Counted from the stretch's first letter, positions 11,401 to 23,400 are shown. The stretch is DNA of 64,000 bases from Aselliscus stoliczkanus (GCA_033961575.1 CM066727.1:2504001-2568000); one strand, 5' to 3'. The notes: a model not told the origin generated them from the letters alone. Translations and numbers: made by a program.

Positions 11401-12242
11401 GCTCCTGAGCCCACCTGTTGTGTCAGCCTGATCCCCGTTTTGCGAAAGGAGGGGAGAGTAAGTTAGGTGGGGCCTCCCACAATCACCAGAAACCCGCACT
11501 AACCGGTGAAAGTCCTTATGAGGAGCCTGAGGTCTGCTGTTTTCCAAAGACGGCCTGCTCAGAGGTCACCCCAACAGTGGGAAACAGGGCTGCCTCGGGT
11601 GTGGCTCAGGAATGAGCTCAGTGTCAGCTCAGCAGCCCTGCAGTTCAGGTCTGCGGCCAGAGGCACAGGAGGTCCCTCCTGCGGAATGAACGCCCGCCTG
11701 GCCTCAGGTGGAGCTGGGACAGCTGTCTGAGCTTCTGAGCGGGAACAGCACGGCCACAGTGGAAGCCAGTTTGGCAGTTTCTTACAAAACTTCACACGCT
11801 TTCACCATAAGGTCCAGCAATCGTGCTCCTTGGTGTTCATCCAAAGGCACTGAAAACTATGTCCACACAAAACCCTGCCCACGGATGTCTATAGCAGCTC
11901 ACTCATAACTGCCAAACTTTCAAAGCAGCCAAGTTGCTTTGTTGGTGAATGAATAAATACGTTGTGGCCCATCCAGACAATAGAATATTATCAGCACTAA
12001 AATGAAATGAGCCATCAGACCATGAAATATGTGGAGGGACCTTACGTGCATATGACTGAATAACAGAAACTAGTCTGAAGTGATCCCAACTCTAGGACAT
12101 TCTGGAAAAGGCAAAACTATGGGTCAACATAACATAGCAGCTGTGGGTGGGTCATAAAGAGGTGAAGCCAGAGATTTTTAGGGTAGAGAGACTCCACTGT
12201 GTGATGGTGGAGTGAGGTCTGTCCACTGAAACAAGGGTTCTG

Positions 12243-12352
12243 GGCCGGCGAGGGGTGCGGTGGTTAAGCGCTGGCTTGGGAAGCCAGCGGCCCTGGTTCG
12301 GGTCCCACATATGAGGGCCAGTAACACAAAAAAAAAAAAAAAAAAAAAAAAA
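12243..12352 (+). mobile_element. Short SINE (family B head only)
   Basis: Begins GGCCGGCGAGGGGTGCGG and contains the B box GGTTCGGGTCC and the linker GGGCCAGTAACAC, then about 26 A. Short duplication GGTTCTG at 12236-12242 and 12353-12359. It sits inside the old L1. Confidence 0.88.
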
Positions 12353-12384
12353 GGTTCTGCTCTGCTAAGGGCTGTCTGGAATGG

Positions 12385-12512
12385 AGGCGGGGTGTGTGTG
12401 GGGGTGTGGGGGGGGGGGTTGGGTGTGGGTGTGTGGGGGTTGTGTGTGTGTGTGTGGGGGGGGGTTGTGTGTGTGTGTGTGGGGGGGGGGGTTGTGTGTG
12501 TGTGTGTGGCAA
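12385..12512. repeat. G-rich (GT/GGGG) array
   Basis: Alternating G runs of 3 to 12 and (GT)n units on the plus strand, grown within the L1 3' UTR. The sequence fits repeated G-quadruplex motifs. His/Pro/Thr-rich frames over it are artefacts. Confidence 0.93.
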
Positions 12513-12574
12513 GCCTCTGTACCTCCCCCTTCAATTTTGTTTTGAAGCATGAACTGCTCTAAAATTAAAGTCTT

Positions 12575-12730
12575 TTTTTTTTCTCTCTTTTTTTTTAGCT
12601 GAGCCATCCTGCCACCTGTTGGTAGCTCAGCAGCAGCTCAGCTCTGCCTGGGCATCGAACTGCCGTTGCTCAGAGCTCAGCTCACACTCTTGAGTGAGCT
12701 CTTGACCAACTGAGCCACTTGGCCGGCCCC
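12575..12730 (-). mobile_element. tRNA-derived SINE (family A)
   Basis: On the minus strand it runs from GGCCGGCC through a head ending near GTTCGATGCC, then the GAGCTGCTGCTGAGCTACC segment, to GGATGGCTCAGCT and poly(A). Imperfect duplications CTAAAATTAAAGTCT (before) and CTAAAATTAAAATCT (after) flank it. It inserted in the old L1 terminus. Confidence 0.88.
12609..12622 (-). promoter_or_regulatory. CTCF-like 14-mer within family A SINE
   Basis: Minus strand CCAACAGGTGGCAG fits the CTCF core CCASYAGRKGGCRS at 13 of 14 positions; only position 4 differs. Occupancy is unknown. Confidence 0.4.
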
Positions 12731-15179
12731 ACTAAAATTAAAATCTTAATTAAAACAAATAAGTACACTGATAAAAGAAAAAAAACACAGGGTAGGTAAA
12801 AAGGGAGGGAGGGAGGGAGGGAGAAGGGAGAAAGGGATGGACAAGGTTAGCTTCCTAATTTGAATCTGCACATACAGAGCCCATGGTAGGAAGGCCACTG
12901 AGATCTAAGGTGGCAGCCATGGAAACACGGGTGATACATGGATCATATTTTGGCTCACGTGCCCCAGAATTCTGAGTCATGTGATCACTACTTAGGAGAA
13001 TCACATATATCTTGCAATAGGTCAACCTTCAAACCTTTAGACTGGAACACCAAGTTTCTTTTAAAAAAACACATGTGATTTATAAAACAGCCCCTTCTAC
13101 CTCGTGTTAGATGCTATTCTAATGATCATTTCTAATTTTAGGTCTCAGTAAATATTTCCTTTTCAACACAAGCTCCATCCTTGGGCAAATCTAAAGAGAG
13201 TTTGAAAAGAGAAAATTGTAAATATGTGTAAATATGCCAGTGACTCAAAAATTCTTTTTCTCTGTTCAGAGACTTACTTGTATTGGGTGGAAAATCTTTT
13301 TAGAATACGCCAACACCTTGCTGCTCCTTACAGGATGTACTCACCACCCAGACGACAAGAGTGCCCCTCTCACAATGACGCTATAATCACTGCTCAGCCC
13401 TTTTTCCACACCACCCGCCCCTGAATGTCAGCAGCTGAGTTGATTAGACACTGATAGTTCTTAAATAACAGGTAATGACAAGCAGATTTTTAGCTACTGG
13501 ACACAAATTCAAGCCAGTGATAAGCAGCTGCATATGAAAAAGCTGTGCTCACAGCCTCCCTGACAATTTTCTGAAGGCTAGCTACGAATCAATTTTTTAA
13601 AATGAAGAGAACAGTAGTACAAAAGGCCAGCCGAGAAGAAAATATCTGATGCAAAAAAGTAAATGAGTTTATAATAAATGAAACATGTAACAGCTAAGAA
13701 GTGTTTTTCCCTTCCAAACCATGGGTATAGGGAACGGTTATTTATTTAAAAAAAATAGATGCTAAAAGTGTTTCTTGACAAGTATGCCATATTACCTACA
13801 ATGTGCCGCATTTACTTAGTGCAGTTATTTCGTAAGAACGTGGAAGGATTAGCTAAGTGTTTTGGGGCCCTGCTATGAAGCTCTTGCCTTCTGAGACAGT
13901 GGCAGTGGCGGAGAAGACCCCAAATGCAGTTAGGTCCTCACCACCCAGCACTCAAGGCCCCCAGGGGCCCTGCTTTCCACAGAGTGGCTATGTTAAAATA
14001 GTCTAAATGCTCTGTGGCAAATTTCATCAGAGGAGTATTCCAAAGTCTACTCTTGATCTCAAACCCAAGGTCAGCAGACAGGTTTTATTTCTCTAGATGT
14101 GAAAAGCTGGCAGCTGAGTCCTGACACTTGTCTCCTGTGACATCCTGGGAGCAGCAGGGGGTGTGGATGCCTCACCCCAAGCAGGTGTGTGAGGGGAATG
14201 CAGAGAGGGAGAGAGCCGCCCAGGGGGGAGGGGAGGGGGGAGAGGGAGGGTGCAGGGAAGGGGGGTAAGGGGAGAGCAGAGCACAGTCACAGAGTCATGT
14301 TCATTTGAAACTGCAACAATAGAATACTGTCATGGGCACTTAGAAGTGAAATGGATGGATATGGGAACAATCCAGATGACAGAGAGTCACCAAAAAGTAC
14401 AATTTTAATTTGTTCTGATTTTTTCAGCTCAGAGAGAAAGCTGGGTGGGGTGGGGGAAGCTTAAAACAATTTAAAGGTAAACAAAAATGGACTTTGTCCT
14501 TCTCTTTCTGGGTTCAGCCTTCCATTGGTCTTGTTTCTTAGAATTTGCATACACACTCAAATGTTTATGTAACACAGTATCTATAAAGAGGTACATAATA
14601 TGCTGGCCTTTTTATGCAACAGATGCTTAAATTATACATTTTCCCTTCCCAGTTATTAAAACAAAAACAGAGATTAAGAAAGAAAGAAAGACTAGGGGAC
14701 CCAAAAGAGAAAGTGTACTAGATACTAATGCATTGCTTTCGATAAGCCAGAAGCATGTTCTGTTTTATCTAACACCATAAAACGTACCTAATAGTTTAAT
14801 CACATGTCAGAAATTGCTAGTTATCTGCCCAATCCAGTCTCAAAATTCTTCACTAATAACAGAACTCAATTATAGGTTGGGGATGTAACACCCAGCTTTC
14901 AAACTGAACAGGTTCCCATGTGGGGTGGGTTAGGCAATGAGACGTTATCAAACATCTGTTAGATGAGATTATGAAAATAGTTAAAGTGGGGCTTTCATGC
15001 CAGATACACACAACTTCACATGTGTGCTTTCTCCTTTTTACACTTCTTTTATGCCAAGGACACATCAAGGATGACTGGAGATGCAGCAGCCATCTTTGGA
15101 CCATGAGGGACAGGGAACTGCAGGCACATTGGTTCAGACCAGCCTGAGTCGCTGAAGCAATGGCAGCAGTGTAGACATG
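12731..15179. other. No gene seen; unique sequence
   Basis: Contains (GGGA)n at about 12804-12826 and a purine/G-rich stretch at about 14200-14277 that could form G-quadruplexes. The reading frames are short and uninformative. Confidence 0.45.
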
Positions 15180-15191
15180 TAGACCTCCCTT

Positions 15192-15629
15192 TTTTCTTTA
15201 AAGATTTTATTCAGGGTTTGGGGGAGGGAAAGAGTGTTGGATAATCGGGGAAGGGGAACAGACAAGTTGCTGTCCTTTTGTTCTTCAGTCTAGTTGCGGA
15301 GGACGTTGCTTCACTGGCCCATGTTGGAATCTCACTGCGCTCTTTCCAGATGAGGCAGAGCGGTCGCCGGCCTCTGGATGGTCGCTCACTGCGGATATTG
15401 GCAGCTCACGCTGGCTGCCAGCCACTCACTGTAGCCTATGGCAGCCCCCTGCAGCAGGGGCTGCAGCTATGCCGTCCATGGGGACTCACAGCAGCCCAGC
15501 TCCAGGTGGAGCTGTTGTTCACCATCTTAGCTGTAGAGGGCAGTGTCACTGGCCCTCATATGTGAGATCCGAACCAGGGTCTCTGGCGACCCAAGCCAGC
15601 TCTTAACCAATGCACCACTCAGCCAGTCC
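15192..15629 (-). mobile_element. Long tRNA-derived SINE (family B), full length
   Basis: Minus-strand copy aligning end to end with 2161-2605. Its tail reads AATAAAATCTTT on the element strand. Target-site duplications are TAGACCTCCCTT at about 15180-15191 and TAGACCTCACTT at 15630-15641, with one mismatch. The 95-codon frame inside is fortuitous. Confidence 0.92.
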
Positions 15630-15824
15630 TAGACCTCACTTTTAATGACAGCCAAATAACCCATTCAGTGTCACTGTCATACGCTCGGTACCAGCAGTTA
15701 GACAAAATGTTTCAGGTCTTACAATGAGATTGCAAACTACTGGAGGACAGAAGCTCTTGTGAAAAGAGGAGCATTGTGCCAGGCATTGGATAGCTATTGA
15801 ATCAACACTTCAGAAATGCAATTT

Positions 15825-16195
15825 ACAATAACATGGATGGATCCTGAGATTACCACACTAAGCAAAGTAAGCAGAAAAAGTCGGGAACCATACTCATATG
15901 ATTTCACTCATATGCGGGATATAAAACTGAAAGCAACAGATGAAGACAAACAAACAGGCACAAACTCATAGACACAGATAACAGTTTAGTTATTACCAGA
16001 GGGTAAGGGGGGCGGTCAGTGGTAGATGAGGGTAAAGGGGGTCAGATATATGGTGATGGAAGGAGAACTGACTCTGGGTGGTGAGCACACAATGTGATAT
16101 GTAGATGATATATTACAGAATTGTATACCTGAAACCTATGTAACTTTACTAACCAATGTCACCCAATAAATTTAATAAAATACATTAAAATAAAT
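15825..16195 (+). mobile_element. 5'-truncated L1, 3' end only
   Basis: Begins in the last part of ORF2/3' UTR (ACATGGATGGATCCTGAGAT, AAAAAGTCGGGAACCATACT). It continues through the G-rich stretch GGGTAAGGGGGGCGG and ends ACCCAATAAATTTAATAAAA. Same L1 type as 26985-28190, but without the MITE. Confidence 0.88.
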
Positions 16196-16200
16196 AAAAT

Positions 16201-19200
16201 GACAAACCAACTAGGGAATGTTCCATCTGCCTGGCCTAGGAGCATAGCAAATGCCTGTTGATACAGGGTTTCACATTTTTCCAATTATAGAATTTGTCAT
16301 CCTGTGTTGTAATTATGTGTGTGTGGTTGTGTATGTGTCTCATTCATTAATTCTTTGAGCCACAGACTAGAATTGATATTTCTTTGAATTTTCAGTGCCT
16401 AAGTAGCGAGGATGTTAATAGTCAACGCCTAATAGATGTTTGTAGAGTGAATGAAAGTTCCTACTATGCACCAAACACTAGGTGTGCCCTGGAGTACAGA
16501 GGGAGGAGGGTAAAATACAGTTTGGAATAATTCAAAGCAGTAGAATGAGGTGATGAGAAATATCTACAGGGAAATCGGGTTTAAAAGAGGGAGATTTGTA
16601 AAATTCTACTGAAGAGATAATACATTCCAACAAGAAGGGGGCAGAGACAGAACAAGATGAGTGCAAATATTGAGTTGTCGGAAGTCATGACGCATTTCTG
16701 CAACGAAAAACATGGAAAAAATATGCCATGACTTTTCTGACAATCCGATGGAACTGTGACGTGATGGAAGCAGGACCCCAGGGGAGGCACTCACATTCAC
16801 GCAATAGACGTGTGGCTGTTGGAAACAGGCTTTGGTTCCACAAGGCAATATTGGCCTCCTCAGTGATTCTTAACCACTTATGTCAATTGTGTGAGACTCA
16901 TGAAATTACACAGATGAAAGCTGGCAAGGAATAAGCACGTGTTCCTCGACGTGCTAGACCAGTCAGCACACCACCCTCAGCATGTCCCTACTCAGCTGCT
17001 GGGCTTCTCTGCGGAGGCATATTCAGCTCCAGGCCACCAGCGCCATGCTATTTCATGCGCCAACAGTGTCTCCTTTCTCTTTTCTGGCCTAATAAAGTCA
17101 GCTCACCTGTGAGAGCTCCATCTCTCAGAACACAGAAGCAGGAGTTAGATTCTGGGTGACAGTCATCCAACCAGGTGGCATACTTTGTACCAAAGTACCG
17201 GACTCCTTAATCATTAACGGGAACGGAACACTGGATCTAGAAGGCAACTGCAGGTCATCTTAATCTAATCCCCCCACGTCACAGGGGCGGTGACTAAGGC
17301 TACTGCTCGTGACAGTGCCGGGAGAACCGTGGTGGGTGTCAATTAGCTTCCACAGGCATATTTGTTCCCAGGAGATATTATTTTACTTTTTGATTCCAGT
17401 GAGTAGGCTCTTTGTCACACTCTTAATTACCCAAGGCCCCTCGTTGTGGTGAGCCTAAAGAGAACAAGCCTGCTGGGACCTGTACTCTGTGTCCCTCAGC
17501 CTGGGGCCCAACTGTGAGCAGTAAAATAAGTGGGGTACAATATGCACAAAGTACAAATTTCCCATTTTCCACTTAATTTGAAGTAATGGCATTACAATTA
17601 TTCTATGCAGATTCGCTCATTTTAGAACATTCCATTGTTAAATGGAACCTGGTTAGAACTATCAATCATTAGTCCTTTACCTCCTTAGATAAGGTTCTCC
17701 CTCTATGAGCTTTGTGTGAGGTTTGATTTTATTAAAAATGAAATCATACTGCATTATTTACCTCAGGCTTTGCAATTATTATAAATGATGCCATTCAGAG
17801 GAAGATAACTGGATAGTCTTAGACACTGTATGTTATCTGTCCAAATAGTCTATAATATGCATCCTGAGCACAGATGTAAGCCTGAGTTCTTTACAAATTA
17901 GCCATACTTAAATAAACCCAAATGCAGTCCCTGGCTGAGGTCTGCCCCTGCTCATGGTACAGAACTCCCTTTCAATGTCCCCACGAATGAAGAACCTGGA
18001 TGGAGGGGACAGTGTCGACTTTGCTCAGCATTTCATCTCCACAGCCTGGCAAGGCAACAGTAAAACTTCTTGGAAATAAAAATACATGGAGGATGGGAAG
18101 GGTTACTTTACAACTATTGCAAGGAAAGAATGCTCCTTTTAGATACAGAGATTACATGTATTTCCATGAATTTTAGGCATGCTAAGATTTCTGGGCTACC
18201 TTACTTTTCTACAAAATGCTTTTGAAAGCCATTGGTCTTTCTTATGCAAATTTACATTAGTTTCCCATGTGTTCTTGCTCCAAGTGCATTATTACTGAAG
18301 TCAAACTTCACGCTATGCTTTGCATACCCTACTCTGTGTTTAATGACACTAATGCTGTGGGGTAAATGTACAATAATTTAGCAGACAAGACATGTATCTG
18401 AATTGCTAACTCCAGTTTTCCTCAAACTGCTTAGCCCCTAAAGGTCTCCATTTCCTCCTCTGAAGCTACGGAATTGTGGGGATTAGAAGATATGATATAT
18501 GGAAATGACTTAACACAATACTGTGAACAAAAATAAATAAATAGAGGTGAACAAGGTAGTTGAATATAAAAACACCATTCACTTTAATCTTGAATTCCCT
18601 GTGCGAAGGGGGTACCACCCTCACTTTAGACAACAGCACACTGAGCTTCAATGAGACCAAGGACATCATGAGTGCCATAAACGGGGGAAAATCGCAGGGG
18701 AAAGCTGGGCACTGTGAACAGAGTGAGGTGCAGGCGTGGGCACTGCAGAGGGAAATGAGAGAGCCCACGTATCCAAGGAGCTTGCAATAGAGCTGAAAAG
18801 TCAGGACCTTAAATAACAAGGACTTGGGAGAAAGGACGGATTTCTTGTAAAGGCCTCGGTTGTGTAGAGAGGTGCCATCTTGACCGGATGAAGTTCAGAA
18901 GGAGGGTGCAGAATTTATTTCACCCCCACTCTCCTCCCTGGTCCGCTGACCTCTAATCACAGGCTGTAGGATTCCACCCGGAAGAGGTATGTCATTTCCA
19001 AATGATGCAAGACATTGGTACCAAGCCATCTAGGAAATTTGCCTCTGTCATCATTATAAAATTGATTGTCTCTTCTTAGAACTTTTTAATACCATGTTCT
19101 CCATAGTATATGTGAGTCATAACCACTACATTTGTAACTTAGGGCAAATTACTAAAAGTTTGACCTTGAGTTATAAATTATGTGACTATGTTTTTAAGCA

Positions 19201-20673
19201 TGAGGAGTTTTATTGAAAGAGACTAATATCATCCTGCCATGTATTTTAATTTTATTATACTAGTCTTACTGTACCCTTTCTGTTATGGCTTATTATTTCA
19301 CAATACAATCTTAAATGATAACTATTTTTAACTATCCATTCAAGGCCTGAATAATTTTCTCTTTTAGAAAATTAAATATTACCATTTTTCTTCATCTTAT
19401 GTATAATCATGGATTTGTACTTTTCCTCTCTTTAAATTAAGAATTCCTTCTTTAATAGTTTTAAAAATGCATATATTTCTGCCAATTTTAATATTTCTTA
19501 CCCCTTTTTGAATATAGTTATGCATAAAGTGCTTTCAATTACATTTTTTAAATTAGGGATTACAGGCTTATAACAAATCTGTTCCTGTTGGGTAAAAAAA
19601 TGGGTGAAAAGTTTGACCCATTGTTTCAGAAAATGCAGCATTGTCCTGAATGCATGGATGATGTAGACAGCATTCTTAGGTATGAAACCTAATTTTACTC
19701 TTACTCAGTACTCTACATATCTCTCTATGCCTCTGTTTTTACACCCAAATATTCAGTTTTTCAATATTTGAACAACAATATTATTTTGTGATGAGATAGC
19801 TGCACCTCACCACTTTTTAAAAGGTGACACAAGAAACATTGGAAGGCTGTATGTCTCAGTTTCCTGTAATAAAATAATTATCCATCCAAAAATTTGCAGA
19901 TGATAGTTCCCAATCACAGATCTAGTACCTGTACTACCATGTAATCCTTTGAATCTAAGAATTTCTGTTTTTTCAAAGCTCTATGCATTTCAAAACTATG
20001 AGGCACTTACTCCAGAAGACTGGTTGCTTCAAGTACTTGGGGAGATGACAGTGGAGATTTTACATCCTTTGCTCTCCTACTCTGGCACATGACAGCCATT
20101 TTTGCCAAGGCTGCTCTTCCCCAAAATAAAGTGGCCAAGGTCTTAAAATTGATACCAATTAATGGTCCAAGAGTAAGAAACATTTTCAGTAATATCTAGA
20201 ACTTGCTTTGGCCAAGGTTGCTCTGTGAACTTGGGTAAGTAATAATCTTTTGAGTCTCATCTATCACCTGAAGATAATATGAAACATATAAGAATAAAGT
20301 ACATATACAAGACGATGAACAGAGAATATGTTCAACTTGTTATGGGTCCCATTACAAACGCGTTGGTTGAATCAAAAAGTTGGGACAGAGCAAAATATGC
20401 AGCTGAATCAGCACCACATCTCAGTTATAATTTAAAATGCAGAAAAATGATACTTAATCATAATGAACACTTATCTATGTCAAGAAAAAATGATGAATGA
20501 ATTATGAACTAATGTCAGGCAGTTCATTTGACTGCACTACAGAAGATAAGTGTTCTCTCAGGCTGGCCAGGAATAAAGTTTCTTCTTATCTATTGTAGAA
20601 CATTGCGTATTTAGAGCTCTTAGGTGTCAAATGGAAAACTGGTCTCTAACTTAATGCGTCCATTATTATCACT
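16201..20673. other. No gene seen; mostly unique sequence
   Basis: Apart from the mariner MITE at 16670-16748 I see no named repeat with confidence. Reading frames of up to 117 codons (18466-18819, minus) carry no recognisable domain. The block at 19000-20000 is AT-rich. Confidence 0.45.
16670..16748. mobile_element. Mariner-type MITE, 79 bp (copy 1)
   Basis: Left end TTGAGTTGTCGGAAGTCATG and right end CATGACTTTTCTGACAATCC form terminal inverted repeats. A TA precedes the left end at 16668-16669; the right-hand TA is mutated to TG. Too short to encode anything. Homologous to 28030-28107 and 41719-41797. Confidence 0.88.
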
Positions 20674-20690
20674 TAAAAATACAATTCTAG

Positions 20691-21712
20691 TGGACTTCCG
20701 GTAAAATGGAGCAATAGACAGACGCTGTGCTAACTGCCTCCCAGGATCACACCAAAATTACAAACAATTTATACAACGTTCAACCCCGGAGGTCCCTGGA
20801 ACACCGGAGGAACAGAACCACTAAACGAAGAACTTAAAGAGGAGGCCGCGTCGGGTCTGGTAGGACGGGCGGAGACGAGAGAGGGCGAGCCCCGGGAGGG
20901 AAGCCCCAGCCGTGGGAAGCTTGTCTGGTTGGGGGAGACCCTCCGGCCGCACCCCAAGCTCACCAGCCCGGAGCTCCTTTGCCGGGAAGAGGAGTTCTAA
21001 GACAGCCGGCAGTAACTTAGTGAGGACTCTCTGCTCAGCTCGGTGAGGCTGAGAGCGGCTGGAGAATCAGTGGGGCCGGCGCCCGGGCGTGCCCGCCGGT
21101 GAGCACTTACCTGGTTCCTGGCGGAGGGAGTGGCTGTGTGAGCCGGGAGCCTGCGGGGACGGACTGAACTGGGCACCTTTGGTGCAAAGGCTGGAGGTGT
21201 TTGGAATGTGGTTCCCGTGGTGCGGAGCCTGCACGCGAGTGGTGTAGGGAGGGCGCCATTTTGTCGGGCTTGGGCCCGCCCACAGAGGATCAGGTCCGGG
21301 ACCTCATTGGTCTGGTGGAATCGGCGCAGAAGTGCGTGCGTGCCTGCGTGCGCGCGCCTGCGCCCTTGGATCCCCACCCTCTGCCCGGCTTATACTGCGT
21401 TGCCAGGGAAATGCGGGGCGGGTGCCCTCCAGCTCCAACAGGCTGCTCACTGAGACGCGGGAGTGCGCAAGCCGCCTCGGATCCCCGCTCTCCGCCCTGC
21501 GCTTGCAGAGTTGCCCGGCTGGTAATTGGTTGTCGGGCTGCTCGGCCTGATCTGCGAGCGGCTGATTGGGACAGGCTGAGATGGGGAGTTTTCCTGGGAG
21601 TGTTAGGTAGTGAGCTGTGTGCCTGCGTGGTCCAGCCAGGGCTCTCCTGGTGATCTATCTAATACATCAAAGCAATCCCAGAGCGACAGCCAGAACGGGG
21701 AAACAAAGAAAC
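20691..21712 (+). promoter_or_regulatory. L1 5' UTR with CpG-rich internal promoter
   Basis: Starts TGGACTTCCGGTAAAATGG, a typical L1 5' terminus, directly after the target-site duplication. CpG-rich from about 20820 to 21560. L1 5' UTRs carry an internal RNA polymerase II promoter. A YY1-like site would be expected near the start, but the AAAATGG here departs from the AAGATGG core. The 126-150 codon frames across it reflect GC content. Confidence 0.85.
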
Positions 21713-22345
21713 ATGTCACAAGTAAAAGATCAGAAGAAACCTCCAGAAATGGAACTAAATGAAACAGAGGGAGCCAACCTTTCAGAGACAGAGTTTAGAA
21801 CACTGATGATAAGAATGTTTAACAAACTTAGTGAGGACATAAGGAAGGATAGAGAAATCATAAAAAACAACCAGTTAGAACTGAAGAATACAATAACTGA
21901 AATGAAGAACACACTTGGAGGCATCACCAGTAGAGTAGATGAAGCAGAGGAGGGAAATCAACATACAAGCCCAGGAAATGCAGAGGGTTCCGAACAAGCT
22001 GAACCCAAACAGGTCCACACCAAGACACATCATAGTTAAAATGCAAAGGTTAAAGACAGAGACAGAATCCTTGAGGCAGCAAGAGAAAGACAGCAGGTTA
22101 CATACAAAGGAACTCCTGTTAGACTAACAGCTGACTTGTTTACAGAAACTCTGCAGGCCAGAAGGGAGTGGCAGGAGATATTCAAAGTGACACAAAATAA
22201 AGGCCTACAACCAAGATTGCTCTACCCAGCACGGCTATCACTTAAAATTGAAGGAGAAATAAAGAGCTTCTCAGAAAAGAAGAAGCTTACGGAATTCATT
22301 ACCACCAAGCCAGCATTGCAAGAAATGTTAAAAGGGCTTTTTTAA
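21713..22345 (+). pseudogene. L1 ORF1 (RNA-binding protein) remnant
   Basis: L1 ORF1p is a trimeric coiled-coil RNA-binding protein that coats L1 RNA. The ATG at 21713 opens a frame reading MSQVKDQKKPPEMELNE and on through a heptad-rich coiled-coil region to about 21955 (SRVDEAEE). The next recognisable motif, NIQAQEMQRVP (near 21963-21995), lies in another frame, and most of the RNA-recognition-motif domain that should lie between is gone. The C-terminal domain follows in a third frame, with VRLTADLFTETLQARREW near 22116-22171 and a stop after KGLF at 22343-22345. Broken by a deletion of probably 60-70 residues and at least two frame changes. Confidence 0.88.
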
Positions 22346-22401
22346 ACAAAAGAAAGGGATAAACAAGCAAACCCAGGAAGACCAGGAATACAAATAACAA
22401 A

Positions 22402-22990
22402 ATGGCAATACATATGCTCCTATCAGTAATCAATTTAAATGTGAATGGGCTAAATGCCCCAATCAAAAGACAGAGAGTGGCTGAATGGATAAGAAAATAG
22501 GACACATGTATATGCTGTTTACAGATGGAATAAGATATTTCATGCAAATGGAAATGAGAAAAAAAAAAAGGCTAGAGTACCAATACTTAATTTGGACAAA
22601 ATAGACTTTAAAATGACTACAATAAAAGACAAAGAAGGGCACTATAACCCTAATAAACATCTATGCACCCAACATAGGAACTCCTAATTACATATAACAG
22701 ATTTTGACAGACATAAAGACAGAGATCAACAGTAACACTAGTAGGGGACTTCAACACCCCATTGTCACCAATGGACAGACCCTTTAGACAGAAAATCAAC
22801 ACAGAAAGAGGGGTCTTAAATGACACTTTAGACCAGCTGGACTTTGTCGATATTTTTAGAGTGATTCACCCTGAAAAAAACAGAATATACATTCTTCTCA
22901 AGTACACATCGGACATTTTCCAAGATAGACCATGTTAGGCCACAAAACAAGTCTCAGTAAATTTAAGAAGACTGAAGTCATATCAAGCAG
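22402..22990 (+). pseudogene. L1 ORF2 endonuclease remnant
   Basis: ORF2 supplies the endonuclease and reverse transcriptase for L1. The ATG at 22402 is followed by LNVNGLNAPIKRQRVAEWI, the N-terminal APE-type endonuclease block, and then a stop at about 22498. After further deletion, the VGDFNTPLSPMDRPFRQKIN block appears near 22741-22800 with the catalytic GDFN motif, then LDQLDFVDIFRVIHPEKN. The frame ends near LGHKTSLSKFKKTEVISS (22933-22990) and joins directly to 3' UTR. The reverse transcriptase and C-terminal zinc-finger regions are absent. Confidence 0.88.
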
Positions 22991-22995
22991 ATATA

Positions 22996-23400
22996 AAGGA
23001 AAAACTGATGGTTGCTGGCTGGGAGGGAGTGGGGAAGAGGGAGAGAGGGAAGGTTTTGGACAGCGTAGGTGGGACTACAATGTTGCCGCAAGGATATGGG
23101 GGCAGTTCTGGGAATGTAATTGATAATGTTGTAAAGAGACTATTGTGTTAAGTGAAATAAGTCAGTCAGAGAAAAACAAGTACCATATGATCTCACTTAT
23201 ATGTGGAATCTGAAAAACTGATTGAACGATCAAAGTAAACAGACTCATAGATATAGAGGAAAAACTGAGGGTTGCTAGTTGGGAGGGGGGTGGGGATAAG
23301 GGAAAGGGGAAAGGATGGGACACCATAAATAGACAACTACAATGTTGCCACAGGGATATGAAACACAGTTCGGGGAAGATAATAATGTTGTAAAAATTTT
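22996..23400 (+). repeat. Tandemly duplicated L1 3' UTR module
   Basis: Copy 1 (from about 22996: AAGGAAAAACTGATGGTTGC) and copy 2 (from about 23258: GAGGAAAAACTGAGGGTTGC) share the G-rich tract, ACTACAATGTTGCC and GGATATG blocks. They start about 262 bp apart. Confidence 0.85.

Larger units (their letters stand above)
11730..12574 (+). mobile_element. Old L1 3' end, interrupted by SINE insertion
   Basis: The left part (11730-12240) carries L1 3' blocks such as ACTGAAAACTATGTCCACAC and the TGAATGAATAAATACG region. After the SINE at 12243-12352 and a G-rich expansion, the L1 terminus appears as GTACCTCCCCCTTCAATTTT and GAACTGCTCTAAAATTAAAG. That terminus is hit again by the SINE at 12575-12730. 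This is an older L1 type than the one at 20691. Confidence 0.65.

Noticed and set aside
11038..11547. 169-codon Ser/Leu/Pro-rich minus frame
   Set aside because: Product of the GA tract.
12178..12607. His/Thr/Pro-rich and Gly/Val-rich frames that look like repeat proteins
   Set aside because: They are translations of the GT/G array and an A run of a SINE tail.
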